This document shows, piece after piece, positions 45,688 to 59,700 of a stretch of 64,000 nt of DNA. Every line of letters begins with the position of its first letter. Position 1 is the first letter of the stretch. Below the pieces are notes generated by a model. It saw nothing but the letters and a program-made list of their open reading frames with translations. It had not been told where the DNA came from and searched no databases. The DNA is taken from assembly GCA_027574665.1 (NCBI GenBank), contig CM050654.1, positions 25,687,722 through 25,751,721 on the forward strand. The letters run 5' to 3'. The stretch is from Rhynochetos jubatus. Taxonomy: Eukaryota > Chordata > Aves > Eurypygiformes > Rhynochetidae. The translations under genes were made by a program, and so were the position numbers.

Positions 45688-46025
45688 TGTAGTGGCTTTG
45701 TGTGGTGGGGTTTTGGTAGCAGGGTATACAGGGGTGGCTCCTGTGAGAAGCTGCTAGAAGCTTCCCTGGCTCCAAGGCTGACCCGCCTCTGGCCATGGCT
45801 GAGCCAATCAGCACCTCTGTGATTAACAAATTTAAGGGGGGGAGGGGTTAGGGTGTTTTGTCCATGGCTATAGCAGGTGAGTGATCCCTCTGTGTCCTTG
45901 TCTCAACCCACGAGCCTTTCCTTATATTTCCTCCTCTTTTCCTTATATTTCCTCCCCCCCAAACCAGGGGGAGGAGTGAGTGAGCGGCTGCGTGGTGCTG
46001 CATTGCCAGCTGGGCCTAAACCATG
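45688..46025 (+). mobile_element. solo LTR of a bird-type endogenous retrovirus, internally deleted
   Basis: The left part (TGTAGTGGCTTTGTGTGG onward, through AGAAGCTGCTAGAAGCTTCC and CAATCAGC) and the right part (GTGAGTGATCCCTC, CTCAACCCACGAGCC, then GAGCGGCT) match the two ends of a common avian ERVL-like LTR as I remember it. The long middle part is missing, with the ends joined at about 45,840-45,885. Two tandem copies of CTTTTCCTTATATTTCCTCC-like sequence occur in the right part. I see no internal retroviral genes and no clear target-site duplication. Confidence 0.7.
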
Positions 46026-49000
46026 AAAGTCAGCTTGTTGCTGTTGTAACAAATCCTGCTATTTTCTTAACCACAGCCCACAGACTAAATCTCCGCTGCG
46101 GTTCTCAGAAATAAATGCTTCAAATACAGTTTCAGTGAGAGCAACAGCTAAACTTGTAGATACAAGATAAATCTTGAAATGAGTAGTGGGCTAAATGTTA
46201 CTCTCCTCTGCATGCTAGCACAGGAAAACAGGGAAGATTTTTCCTCTGAATCACCAACATAAAGGCCTAACAACCTGCTTTCCATGGAGGCGGCCAGCCT
46301 GCAGCTCACGGTGGCAGTCACTGCATGCTTGCAGGCCATCCGCCACTGCTGGGCTGACTGGCAGAATACAATAGCTGGGTCAGTGTCTCAGACCATACAC
46401 TGGAAAAACAAAACTATCCCTGTATCTTTTCAGATTTTTATAGATAGGCGTTATTCTTAAGAAATTACAAGCTCCCATTTATGCTGTACAAAAATCTTCT
46501 GTATTTTTTTTTAGTGAATGTTGAAAACTATGTCACCAAGTACGTTCCTCTTGTGAAGGTATTTATCCAGGTCATTTGTTTTAAAGCATGATCTTAAGAC
46601 TTTGAACCCAGTCCTAACCTGATCAAATCTGCTTTGCCACTTCTTGCTGCAATAAGCTTTGTGTGCGTTGTAGGTGAGAAGCCCCTGGAAAGCCCTTGCT
46701 GGAAGCCAAAAGCAAGCTTGCATGGAGCTGATAAAAGGCAGACTCTACCTCATCAGCAGCTTTGGTCTGCGTGGCTTCACTGACGCTGCATTTGGGACTC
46801 CATCCCAGAGCTTGATGCTTCCAGGTGCATTCAGGTATGCAAGCAGAATCCCTAACATTGGACACTGGCAATCACCTGGAGTACATAAACTTTTAACATA
46901 AAGTAAAAGAATATTCTAAGTCATGTATGGCTTTGTTTGTTATGGTCCTAGCAGGGCTAATGCTTAATTCTGCTTTACTTGTACTAGTTTCTTTTGGGAA
47001 GCTTCTCCTGATGCTAGCACGCTTACCTATTATGTACTTGAAATCTGACACCTACCTAGATGCTTCCGTGACCTAGACATTATATTTTCTGGTATTTAAT
47101 ATTCAAAAATATCAGAAGGCTTCTTTCTGTAAAGGTAAGAAGGTAGCGTTTCTGCTGCCACATCATCCTGTGGCATGGCAATGATGTTGAGTGGCAAATT
47201 GAATTACTTTATTGTTTCAAAAGCAAATATTGAAGACGGAGTTGTACATATGGGACGCTTTGTGGCTATAAAAAACATAAGGTACCATTCAGTTAAATGT
47301 GCAAATGCATCAGAAAAGCTCTAGAAGGCTTTCTATCTGGAAAGAACCAGTTAATAGAATGCCTACAGCAACAGCAGCTACTTTACCCTTTAAAATAGCT
47401 GTAGTATAAATAACGGAGTGGCTCTTCTGCCACACACAGGAATGCAGCTGATGTTGGTTTTATCACTTCAGGCTCCTGGAGTGCCTTGCCCCACTGCACA
47501 TGCACCTCTGGAGCAAACACACCACAGCCCTCAGCGTTCCGGTGCAGTTAAGTTATGAAGGTGGGAAGGAAAGCCAGTGTGGGCTCCTTTCTCCATCCTG
47601 TCCTTGACTATCCATCCTCCCCTGACCTTCCAGAACCTTGTATGGGTAGACAATTTGGATTTTAACTATTGCTGTGTACATAGAGATTTGCTTCATTCTT
47701 GCCTGATTGAAAGAACGTAAAGTGGAAGTTGGCGCATCTCAGCTGCTCTGACAGGTTGCTGCCCACCTGCTCTGATGCAGCACAACACAAACCCCCATGG
47801 AAGGAGAGATGAAAGGAAGAGCTGACCACTGGCGAAAGCAAAATGATAAGGAGAACAGGGATCAGTTACTCCTACTAGTTGGGAAGACTAGATCAAGAAG
47901 TAACTGACTCAAACCTCAGCAGGAAATGTGTGATGGATAACCGTGGGAATAGCTGGGCTGAACAATAAGCAGCCAACGTTAAGTGGTAGGTCACTTTCTA
48001 TGGCAGCGTGCATTGTTAAATTGGGTAACTGTGATTTGAAATAAGCGAATCCATCCACCACCACAGCTGGGAATAGATTCACAACACTGCTGGGTGGCTC
48101 TTTCAGCTCAGTCTGGGTAAAGATGAGTAAACCTGACCTGAAAATATTGGTGTGTATGTGTTTGTGGGACTGCTGATGCATCATCCCACTGCCTTCTGGC
48201 CCAAACCTAGCCTGTAGCCTTCTGACCCACACAGGTGTTCAACAGCCAGAATTTAGGATCTTTATGGCCACAAATTCCATGCAGCTGGGATATGGGAAAC
48301 ACCTGAGGTTAAATTTGTGCTCTGTCTCATGACAGAAAGAGACAGTTCTGACAGGACTAAAGCTGAATCATCCAATTCATCTTCCACAGCAGCCAGTGGG
48401 ACACAGGCACCCAACCTGCCCTGGGTACCTAAAATCCCCATCCAGGGTAAAGGAGGTGAAGGCCCAGAATGACTACATGAAGAGCTCACAAATAAAAAGA
48501 TAAATGCAAAAAAGAAACCTTTTTTTTTTCCTCTCCTTTTGTTTTTTTTTAATTCTCTGGTTTTGTTTCGCCCGAGAAGTCACAGACCCACGTGATGAGA
48601 TGCCCGATGATCTATTTATTTGGGTTGCACCTTGGAGGTGTCTCTGTGATGTACCTTTGAGTGGTCCAGTTGCCTCAGCAGGCCTGGAGTTGGATCCCAG
48701 GTGGGGACAGCCTGCTGGGAACAGCTCCCAGTTCTGCTCAGGAGGCAGCAATGTCCCAGGCTCCCCTTTTCTCTTTTGTAACATTTACTGGAAACAGCAA
48801 CTTCCTGCACAACAGCTGCCTGGTTCAAAGCACTGAGATACGACGACTTACAGGGCAGCTTTTGGCAGACTTATGTGTATCTGTTGCTAGCCCCATGTGG
48901 GTCTGCTGAGTGTATCTGTGGCCAAATCTGGTTCAAGAGCTGCTGGATAGACTGTAAAGCCCGTCATGTTCAAAGCAAAGCCATAAGCTGTGAGAAAGGG

Positions 49001-52000
49001 CAGGAACGGTTGACTCCAGTTCTACCAGGATCATAAAATCAGTAAAAATTTCCTTTTTAAAATTGGATGCATAAATCTGTTTGGATAACAACACCAACAA
49101 GAAGAAAATGAATTCTGACATGGACATTCCTCAGTGTTTCTGGAATGGTATTTAAACAGAGCCCTAACACATCTGGGAGGTTTCCTGTCTCACTCTGGAG
49201 ACAGAGGAACATTCATAGGATGCTGAAAAAAGCTGGAGCCCCAGAAAGTCCACGTTAGGGTGTGTTCCCAAAAAAGAAAGACACCCAAAACAGATGCAAG
49301 AGTTAACCTAAGGTGCACAGTGCTATGTCAATGCTGTGTTTATTATTTTGTGATTGCATTTTAAATGCAATCTTTTGATCCATGCTAACTGCTGGTGAGA
49401 GAAAGAAAAATAAAGCTTACATAGAAAATAACTAAATTTTCTGGCCTTAGGCCAAAACTTCACAAAACAATACGAAAGCCTAATATGTTTTGTTTAACGT
49501 CTTTGTTTCTGATAGATGTTGACTGAATTCAGGAGGATGATGGCACTTTGAACAAAACCAGCTGGGGAAGTCAGTTTGCTAATTATTAACCCTCTAGGGA
49601 AGAGATTCAGTCAGAAATGTGCATACAAAACATTCTGGGAAACCATACAAAATAATGTAGATCTCTTTGGAAAAGATATTCTTGCATTGTGGCTTGTATT
49701 TTTAGCAGAAAGATAGTTTGTGATGCATGACTGAATTCCTCAAGATGGATAACAATTCAGTCGCAGACTCATTTTCTCCCTGTAGTATGATTCATCAGTC
49801 CTGAGGTTGAAAGAAGTCTAACATTAAGGAATGACATTAGGGAATGAAGAGAAGTCATACATTTACTGCGATATAAATCACAGCAGCGGGAAAGAAAACT
49901 GTTGTCATCCTCTTGACTACTTTGCAATAAGGAAAGGGGGAATTTTCAAAGCTGTAAAGAGGAGAGAAGCATCAAACTGTATACAGTGCCTTAAAAAATA
50001 TTGTTCAAAAGCTACTTCAATAAATATTCACATACCTAATGTAAAAATATAAATAACTGAAAGGAAGAAAACACCCATAATAGTCTTTGGACACTAGACT
50101 TTGCTGTGACATATTTACGTCTTGCAATCCTTCCTCTACAACCTGGACAGAGAGATGACTATATAGTATGCATGGGTATTTTTTCCTCCATTTCAGGTGT
50201 TTTAGTGATGGAGGAAAGGAAGAGTTAGATATGGCCACTACACCAAATTCCAGTGCAGTTCAGTGTTTAACTTGTGGCCAGTCTTAGCTAGAAACATAGC
50301 ATGAAATAGAAACAAAAAAAGGAGTTTAAAGGAAAAATAACCTTGACCTTGATACAAAAAAAAAAAAGACAGAAAAAGAAATTCAGGAACAACTTTCACC
50401 ATTTCCTTAACATTGGAGCTCTTTTCCTGCTTGATACATTGGTTGCAGCACAGAGACATCTGCTGTTAGCAAGTAAGTGCCAAAATAGATGTAGGAAAAT
50501 GCATTATTGTTTAAAACAAATAGATTGTGGGATGCTGAACTGATTTTTGTTTTCTTCCCCATAATTCAGTGTGTTGGCATTTGAGGCATCAGATTGTTAG
50601 AGAAAAATCTTATTATTGTTAGGCAAGCTTTTTAAAGTTGAACTGCTTGATAGTTAATTTAGTATCAGAGATGTGCGTTTTTTTGATTTTTTTGGTGCTG
50701 TAGGTGGTATTACAAGTTTAGGTAAATTCCTATCCAGTAGGCAATACAGTAGCTAGCAAAGTACCTTCTGAACTGGTCCAGTCTCTGATTATTTGCAACT
50801 ATTTAGTTGCTTTGATATAACTCGTGTGTGTGTGTACTGACAGTTACTACAAATGATGAAGTGGAGCAGTTATAAACTGCCATTTCCAGAATGCTGCAAC
50901 AGTCCCCTGTCCCTCCCAGGACTAATTTAAATGGCAACTGGTTATGTAAAGTAAACATTTACAGAATTTTTGACAAAAAGCAGTAAACCCCAGCATCCCA
51001 GAGTGATGACGAGTGAGTCTTAGTATGTTACCATGCACTTCAAGATTAGAGGGGAAACCCACACATTTGCACAGGAATTAATGTCAAAGGGACCCAACCC
51101 TGACTCCTGCTGAAGTGACAGTTTAGGAGATGCCTTAGATTGTCGGTCCTGCTGCTTTCATCCTGCCCATGTGAGGAAAACCAAACCGCCAGCCAAGCAA
51201 ACAAATCCAACAGGTGGAATATTCAACATGCGTGGGCATGCATCGCTGTTTCTTTGCTTAGGCAGTTGCAATGGTAATAATAAACAAGAAGCCAAATGAC
51301 AAGAAGAAATGGTCAGTCACTGAGTCATGAACCAATCAGTATTTCTCTATTTCAGGGAAAATCTAGGCAAAGAGAAAGGAAAAGCCCTGCATTTTGCTGT
51401 CGTGCTGTTTGGTGGTGGGTAAGGGCGAAAGCATTTGTCTGATGCTGGGAGTTGGGAAGCTCCAGGCTCTGTTTCCTAGTTTTACTACTACCACTATGTC
51501 AACTTGGCCAGCTCACCTGGTTTTTGCTTTGAGTATTCCCTGTATAAAACAGGGGGAAAACTGTTCTTTGGTGGTCTTCTAGGGAGAATGACTGCCAAGT
51601 ACCTTGCGAGTTGCAAAAACACCACGGTGTTACTAAGGGGAAACCCCCTTGAAGTAACAGTGTGAAGTACCTCATTCCATCACTGTTTCCAGACTGTTTC
51701 TGAGGCCAGAAGGATACACGTTTTGCCAGAAAAATGTTGGTAAAATTTAATTTTCAAAGTTCTTTTTTTCCAGCTAAACTTTGAAGTAATTTTTGTTCTC
51801 AGTTCAGCCTAATATCAGTAACAGGAGGGAGCTAAAATGACAATGTCATTAAATGGATAAACCAACTCTATTTTCAGTTGTGTATTGGGTTAAAAATGTG
51901 AGATTACCATCCAAAACTTGTTTCATTACAGAGTTGTTATGGTGTTATATTACAGCATTAACAATCCCTTCAAAATCCATGGTATTGTTTATAAAAATTA

Positions 52001-53040
52001 ACTAATTGAAGGCCACTTCTGTTTAAAATAATCTCTTGCACTGTGTTTGTGTTTGCTCATGCTTTCTGTTTATGTCCAATGCTTGCGTTTAAACGTGTTT
52101 TGTTAGATGAATAAAATACACCCTGACTTGGAGTCTCCACTAACTTTTGTTTTTAAAGTCAAGACTCTTGGCTTCCCTTTTGCTTCTTCCTACTTTGCCG
52201 TGTCTGTCGTGTCCTCTCTGGCAGGGCTCGTGGCTATAAAAGTGTGTGGGAGTAAAGGTTAAAGATAAATGCTAGGTTTAAAAAATATGGTTATTTTGGC
52301 CATAAGGGTTCACTTCTGAATTTAGTGGTTGGATCATTCTATTTTTAAGGTAGGATTACAATTACATTCCACATCCATGTCTGAGTTAAAGTTAAAATCA
52401 ATGTATTTTTAGGACTTTGTCTTTCTGAAGACATCAGGCTGTTAAGAACTGGATTCATAAGGGGAACATAGTCTACCCACTGGACTTTACACCAGTAAAT
52501 GAATGTTCAACAGGTCACAATGTGAGTATGAGTGAAACTGCTCCAGTAATAACAGTACTCATTTGTGGGGAAAGGGAAGAGAAAGACCTAAATTCCACTT
52601 TGTGCTCTAATAAATATTTCACTGTTTTGAATAAAGTGGATCAGCTCCAAAAGGAGACACTGAGAATTTGTTTTAGGCTGGTAGTTACTGAATTAATCTG
52701 GAATAATGTGGGTTTGGATTCCTCTTAGAAAAAGGGATTTCATTTGAGTCTTTCACAGCAAAGATGCCCAAATTGTCCATGTATTTGTTAAAGGGGTCAA
52801 CAGCACCTTCTCTTTCACTGGGAACTTTTGTAGTGGACCCATCCGTTGACAAACTTTAGAGAAAAGCAAGGAGCTGAATAGCTCTGTCAGGACTTGTGCA
52901 AGTGCACCAGCTGCGAAAGGAAGACTAGGGAAGGTGTGGGCCTGCTGTTGAGTGGGGTGGTGGTAGCACAGGACGTGGAAGAGGCAGCGGTACTCAATGC
53001 CTCTGCCCTTCACCTCTGCCCTTACTAGTAAGATTTTCTT
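46026..53040. other. 7 kb of intergenic sequence with no recognised gene
   Basis: AT-rich, with scattered short chance open frames but no spliced exon pattern, repeat family or RNA gene that I can support. A short GT run lies at about 50,824-50,835 and A/T runs at 48,520-48,550 and 50,356-50,367. Old, unrecognised repeats may be present. Confidence 0.6.
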
Positions 53041-54632
53041 TCAGGAATCCAGGCCCCTGAGACCAGTGGGAGCATCTGGAGCAATGGAGATTCACCCCCG
53101 GTAGAGAAGATCCAAACATTTAAACTAAATGGACTTAAACGAGTCCATAGGACACAGTGGGCTGCATCCACAAGTGCTAAGGGAGCTGACAGATGTCACT
53201 GCAAGGCCAGGCTCAAGTATCTTTGAAAGGTCACAGTGATCAGAGGAGGATGGAAAGCAAACAAATGTCATGCCTAGCTTCCAGAAGAAAAGAAGGAAGG
53301 ATCTGGAGAACTACAGGTAAGTCATCCTTACCTTGATACCCAGGTAGGTGGTGGAGCAAATAATTCCGGAAACAATTTCCAAATGCATTAGGGACATGAA
53401 GATGATTTGGAGTCATCAGTTTGAATTTATGAAGGGAAAGTCACACCTGACCAACCTGATAGCCTTCTATGAATAAATTACTAGCTTGGTGGACAGGGAG
53501 AGGGCAGAGGATGTTAATCAACATTAGCAAGGCTTTCATCAGAGGCGGCCATAGCATCCTCATTAACAAACTGCTGACTGGACACGTGGACAGTGAGGGG
53601 GATTGAAAATTGGCTGAAATGCCAGGCTCAGAAGATTATAATCAGTGTCACAAAGTCCAGCTGGAAGCGAGTCACTAATGGTGTATGCCTGGGGTCAATA
53701 CTGCGGCCTACACCATTTAACATCCTCTTTAACAATGTTAGGTTAACGACACAAGGATCCTGGGTGATGGGGCAGAGCGCACCCACAACCAGCTTGCAGG
53801 CAGCTGGAGGCTGGGAAGAGTGGCGGACACACCCAATGGTTCTGCTGCCATTCAGAGGGATCTCAACACACTGGAGAAATCAACCAAGAGGTATTGCATG
53901 GAGTTCAACAAAATGCCAAATACTGCACCTGGTGAGTAATGCCCCTAGACATCAGTCTGAGGACCAACCATCTGGGAAGTAGCTTTACAGAAAAGGACCT
54001 GGGAGCCCTGGAGAACACCAGCTTGAGCATGAGCCAGCAATATGCCCTTGCAGCACAGGTGGCCTGAACTGCATTAGGAGGAGCATTGCCAACAGATCAA
54101 GGTGGGTGATCGTTTCCCTCTACTCAGCACTGTTGAGACACATCTGGAGTGCCGGATCCAGTTCTGGACTCCCAGGTACAGGAAAGATACGGATTTACTG
54201 AAGCGAATCCAGCAAAGAGCCACAAAGATGATTAAGAGACTGGAGCATTTGTCATATAGGGAGTGGCTGAGAGACCTGGGGCTGTTCAGCCTGGAGGGTA
54301 GAAGGCTCAGAGGGATCTTATCAATATATCTAAATATGTAAAGTTGTGGGGAGTAAAGATGGAGCCAAACTCTTCTCAGTGGCATTCAGTGAAGGGACAA
54401 GAGGCAATAGGCACAAACTGACACAAAAGGAAATTCTTTTTAAACAGAAGAAAAAGTTGATTACTGTGGTAGTGATGAAACACTGGAGCAGATTGCCCAG
54501 AGAGGTTGTGGAGCCTTCATCCATGGAGATATTCAAAATACAACTGGACACGGCCCTGGGCAGCTTGCTCCAGCTGACCATGCTCTAAGCAAGGAGATGC
54601 ACTAGACAGTCTCTAGAGATCCTGTGGCTCTT
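53041..54632 (+). mobile_element. decayed CR1 LINE, ORF2 reverse-transcriptase C-terminal half
   Basis: About 1.6 kb of CR1 in the + direction. Recognisable protein blocks occur in changing frames: NWLKCQAQKIIISVTKSSWK and GSILRPTPFNILFNN (palm region of the reverse transcriptase) near 53,600-53,740; LLKRIQQRATKMIKRLEHLS and LRDLGLFSLEGRRLRG near 54,190-54,315; HWSRLPREVVEPSSMEIFKI to the ORF2 stop at 54,586-54,588. Multiple frameshifts and stops make it dead. The final 8-mer repeats of the CR1 3' end are not obvious. Confidence 0.9.
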
Positions 54633-55985
54633 TGACTTAGGTACTTGGATTCATTTCAGCAGCGTCTGAGTAATTCTTCCAGGTTTACTGGTTGGAAAGA
54701 AATGTCTGGTGTTTCCAAAGTTGGTCCACGCCAATGGGTCCTAAATAGGCCACAGGTTCCTACGGGGGCATTTACATTCCGCCTATTATAGATCCAGCCC
54801 CAAGTCATTTTGCATGGCCAAACTGTTTCAGCACTGTGAAATACACACAAGCCTTAAGAAACTTACAGACTTCATAGAGTGAAGTGCTGCTGTTTAATAG
54901 AACTTATGTAACAATTGATGGTTTAGTACTGTAGGCATATTATTGCCAAAGAAGAAGGAAAAACAAATGTAGATGAACTCCTTAAAGAAATAGGGCTATT
55001 TAAGCATAAATTAAATAGATTGCTTATTATAATTCTAAATGCAGTTGCATTTTCTTCACTACTATAACCTTTTGTTCATTCTCCATTTTTCTTTAGAATT
55101 TTGTGATTTATTTAGGTATATTGAGAATAAAGACGTGTATAAATTGAAAAGTGGTAATAGGACTGTTTAGTTCTTTTAGTGATTATATAGTATTACAATC
55201 TTTTTCCATTTTTTTCCATTAAAAAATATAACTAGAGGTACTCATGCAGTGTTGTTAAGTCAGTCTTTCGTAAGATACCATAAAGAGCAGACTTACACCT
55301 TGTTGTCTTCATCAGAAGTCTGCTAGGCTGTGGAATGTTTCGGGCAGAAATAAGAAGTGGAGCTTTGAAACCAAAGCCAGGAACAGATTCAGCTTGGACA
55401 GAACTGATGGTCTCTACCATGGGAGCATGTCATACATAGAGGTGATCTCTGAAGTGACCAAATCCTGAATAATTAGGTTTTTTAGCTTAAAATCTACCCT
55501 GAAGTTTTGTCTAGAAACTTATTAATGGTTAGTGCATGTGCAGAGCACTGCAGATCTGAGTCATAAGGGATCTGTGCTGCTCTGTACTATCTTAATCTTC
55601 CACAGTCTCCCCCGTATATTCTGATCAAGCACATGAAACCAGCTCACCAGCAGTACCTGTGCAGTGATGAAAAGCTGACAGCAGTATTCTCATAGTCTCT
55701 CCCTGATTTACCCATGGTGTCATGCACAGTCTATAAACTCATTTGTATGCACTGTCCACCCACAAACTTTATCTCAAGTTGTGTGAGTGTTGAGTCACAG
55801 ACAGGTAGTTCTTGTTCAAGTCCCAGCTTTATGTAAACTGTAGGTAATAACGAAAGATATTTCAGTCTCACTCTCAGAAATAAGAGTAAGGTACAAATAA
55901 TTTCTTTACAACAAAACCCCCTCAAATCAACAGAAAATGTGAAGAGCAAGTTCCAGTTAGGAGTGCCTGCTGATTCGTTCACCCA
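54633..55985. other. intergenic sequence, nothing recognised
   Basis: AT-rich unique sequence between two LINE-derived segments. No gene, RNA gene or named repeat seen. Confidence 0.6.
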
Positions 55986-56760
55986 GTAGGAGCTTTCACC
56001 CAGATCAAGAAATCACCGTTGGACCATAGCAGCCGGATGACTCTTGTCCGCATGCTTGCTGACCTCGTCAAAAGCTCTCTAGATGCCTAGATGGTAAATA
56101 CTCTGTTTAGAGAACACATGTTGGCACTGCCCCCAAAGATGGTATTTATCCAGGTGTACATTAATTCTATCCTTTATCGCAGTTTCCGCTGCTTTGCCTG
56201 GCACTGATGTTAGCCTTGTCAGCTTTCAGTATTGTCCATCCTATCCCCTCATTTTCCTCCCTTGGAATCTTTAGAGATTGGTGACACATTGCCACCCTCC
56301 AGTCCCTGGGCACAGAGAAAGCTTGAAAAGAAGGGTAGGTCCATTGGTAGATCTGCTCTCTCTTATCCACACCCCCTTAGAAAGCTCGGGTGCCTATCAG
56401 ACAGTCCTGGGGATTTATTACTCTGCATGTTTTGGATTACCGCCTTTCCAAAGTACGGGGATCACCTGCTTATTGCAGTCAACACATGCAAATAAATCAT
56501 TTAGCTTCTCTGCAAATGCTTTGCCTCTCCTCTTTTTTGACTTTGCAGTTTTCATTTGATCCATCAGATTCCGGTGGGTTTCTTGGTCTTGATGTGTCTA
56601 AAGAAGGATTTAATATTAGCTGGGATGCCTTTTGATAGCTGCTGCTCAGTTTTTTATTGCTCTTTCACTGTGTTTTCTTTTAACGTGTCACTTTGTGATC
56701 CTTTCTGTGCTTTTCATTTCGAGATGACTTCAACTTCTTGTTTCTAATAATCTACCCTGT
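55986..56760 (-). mobile_element. ancient CR1/L3-like LINE relic
   Basis: On the minus strand this follows, in order, the central and N-terminal ORF2 parts of the old amniote CR1/L3-type LINE consensus as I remember it from reptile genomes. Plus-strand landmarks are CTTGTCCGCATGCTTGCTGA (about 56,044), GCTTTGCCTGGCACTGATGT (about 56,191), ACAGTCCTGGGGATTTATTA (about 56,400), and TCATTTAGCTTCTCTGCAAA (about 56,497). Strongly diverged, with many indels. It continues no further than I can follow beyond about 56,760. Confidence 0.65.
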
Positions 56761-59700
56761 GGTGAGATTATCTGTGCTCACTTCCTTTTACCAGTTTTCA
56801 GGACTGTAGTAGATGGCATACACAAATGCTGTGCATCCTTCAGGAAACTCAGCTCCACCTGCAAGAATTTACTGTTCCTAGATGCTCCTTTCTGTTCCCT
56901 CTTCATTTCTATGCCTCTCTCCCTTTTGAGAAAGGGTGCAACTGCTCTGAATGCTTGGCCTTTGTCAAGCCTGTGGGAATTTTGAATATGAACACAGGAA
57001 CAGCAGCCGTCAGCTGAAGATGCAGGACAAGATCTTGCACATTAATGAGGACCAAATGAAGGGCTGCATCGCCTCTGTGCCTTCCCTGTCCCAACTACTC
57101 TGTGAATCAGTATTGACATAGTCTACCATAGCCTGTGTTATGTTCCAATGCTGCAGTGTCCAGACAACGCAGGGGGTATGTGAAGTGCAGTTTTGGTTGT
57201 ATTTCCTGCCCCCTTTGCCTGTCTGATCTCTCTCAGCATACCCTCTTTGTCCTTCTGGTCGGGCAGGCAGACCGCAGACTCAGTACCTCCACACACGCTT
57301 AAAGCTGGCATTTTGGACCCTGCGGATTTTGTGTCCCCTGCTGGACCCATGCTTTGTTCATTGGGTTTGTTAGTAAGATCTCATTAATAATTTCACTACC
57401 ACATCACCAGCAGTGGTGACTATTTTATGTTCCGGCACTGTGATTTCCTACACGTCTATTGTGCTCGCCTAAGACGAGGCTTTTGATTTCCCTCGGTTTA
57501 TTCATTGGACTTTTAGGATTTGTGTAAACGTATGTGTTGTGGAAGTGTTTGTTTCCTTCTTCATCTCCCATTTAAGGGACACTGTTTTCCATTCCTCATT
57601 TCTGCTCTCTGGCCTCTTCTGCACTCCAAAAGGCACAAACTCTGAGCCTTTTCTGATGGCAGACTGAACTGTGTGATTCCCACACCTGCTGCTCGTCAGT
57701 TTACAGCTTAATCAGTCACAACCTTTAAATGCCAACAGTTTAGCCCCTAATGAGTCCACCCTTTCCACACAGGCTCTTTTTATCTTAGAAGTGCTCCAGA
57801 GTCCAGATCGGTCTGGAATTTCGCTCTTTATACCATCCTCTCAGCTGCACACTGGAAGTTTGCCCCTTTCTGGTCACACGTAAGGCAGTGGGGGCATTTT
57901 GGAGAGGGTCTTATCTTCATCTTCCCTTCAACAAGCTGATTTTTGCCTCCAGAACATCATGTGAGACTCAAAGCCACAGGCTCTTCCCCAGCACTTTTAG
58001 GGAACGGTTCTGCTTTGCATGTTTTAAGAAGAAAAAAAAGCTTTTTAATTTAAATTTAAAAGCTATCCCACCTGAATCAATTTTTATTTGCTTAAAAACA
58101 TTTCCCAAACTATAACTGATGTTCTTTCAAACCATTCCTCCAAACTACATCTTTTTTGCAACAAATGAGGTAAAAATACCATCTGAGTTGCCAGCTCCCA
58201 CAATCCCAATTTGAGTATTAATCCTACACTGGCACAGTGACAACAGAAAACAGCCTTTGAGGAGATTGAGCATATTAACACTGACAGTAGAGCCACTACG
58301 CAGAGGCACAATTTCCATTATAATTGCGCAGTACAGGTGTAAGAGACCCTTTTTTAAAGTGCTACAAAAGAGTAGCATTTACCAGTTTTATTAGGATTTT
58401 AAGGAGTTCTCTGAACATTGAAGTACTGCTTGTATTATTTTGTGTTGTTGCAGGAGCACGCAGCGATCCCAGCAGGAGTCAAAGCCAAAACAACACACAG
58501 AGAAAGACATCCCCTGCTATCAACTGACAAAGACGCAGAGTGGATGTGTCCACACTCCTTTCTTGTCTTACTTCTCAAACCTGTTTATTTTCTAGTATTT
58601 CAGAAGGCCTGTCTAATCTGAGTTTGAATATGCAGCAGGACAGAGCCGGAGGCAGCACTGCAGAAGTTGGCACTGTCACATTTGAATAAAAAAGGAGGTT
58701 GGTATTAGAATAAAGGTTTGTAATTCCTTTTATTATTTTTGGAAGTTACCTACTGTGTTTCTGTGTGGTGGGAGAACCAGAACAGTCTCTAAAATGCTAT
58801 AACAATATCTAGCCTATTTATTATGAATGATGACACTTTAAGAGAGTCAAATGTAAACTCTTCAAACGCAACGCAAAACTCAAAACCTTCGAACTCGTGC
58901 CAAAGATTCATACAGAGATGTAAGAAATACATAAAAATTCAGCTGAGAGGGTGTGATTTCATCTGAAGTTTACTGTGCAACAGTTTCATAATGTGCTAAA
59001 AGGTTAGGCTGCTGCCCCTGAAACAGAAAATCTAAAGCAACAACAGAGAAAAAGTAATTTTCAAATGACTTTTGAAAATATCCCTTAATGTTTAAAAATA
59101 ATTAGAGTTCTCAATATCCAGCTAAAAAAAAAAAAAAGCTAGCAAATAAAATAAGTGCCCATGAAGAGAAGACCATCCAAGTGGACTTGTGCAAAACCAC
59201 GTCAATGTTCTTGCTTAAAGACCACTCTGGGTATGATCTGTCTGTATCAAATCAGCTGCTGGATGCTTGTCACCTCCCCTTTGTATTGTATTGCTTTTTT
59301 TTTCATGGCCATGTATGGGATTAACTAAATCAAACCAAACTTCTGTATATGTCAAAAAAGAATAATTTGCCTTTTAGCCACGCTTATGGTAAAAGTTGCA
59401 ATTGTCCAGTTTTCTTTTACATTAAACTACCTTTAAACATGTCCAGGGCTGATATTTTAAATGGTTATCAGCACTTTACTCAAGCCAGAGCTATGTTCTA
59501 ATCTTAAACCTAGCAGTGGAGTCTGGGTAAGACTGAAATCTTTGACTGCTGGCTGCTTTGTGGGCACCATGGCTTTGTCAGAGAAAGTCCTGTGCCTCAG
59601 GAAATAACTCTCTTCCTGCAACCCTCGCAAGCACTTGTGTGTTTGGTGGGGATTTTTGTTTGTTTGTTTGGGTTGGGTGGTTTTTTTTTTCCTTTCCTGT

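Noticed and set aside
48504..48909. Cluster of overlapping open frames on both strands
   Set aside because: No domain, no splice-site support and no codon pattern; probably chance or an unrecognised old repeat.
53593..54588. Three + strand open frames that could look like a gene with reverse-transcriptase similarity
   Set aside because: They are consecutive pieces of one decayed CR1 ORF2 broken by frameshifts and stops.
57380..57900. Possible third CR1/L3-like relic
   Set aside because: The texture is similar, but I could not line up enough consecutive blocks with a remembered consensus to support the call.
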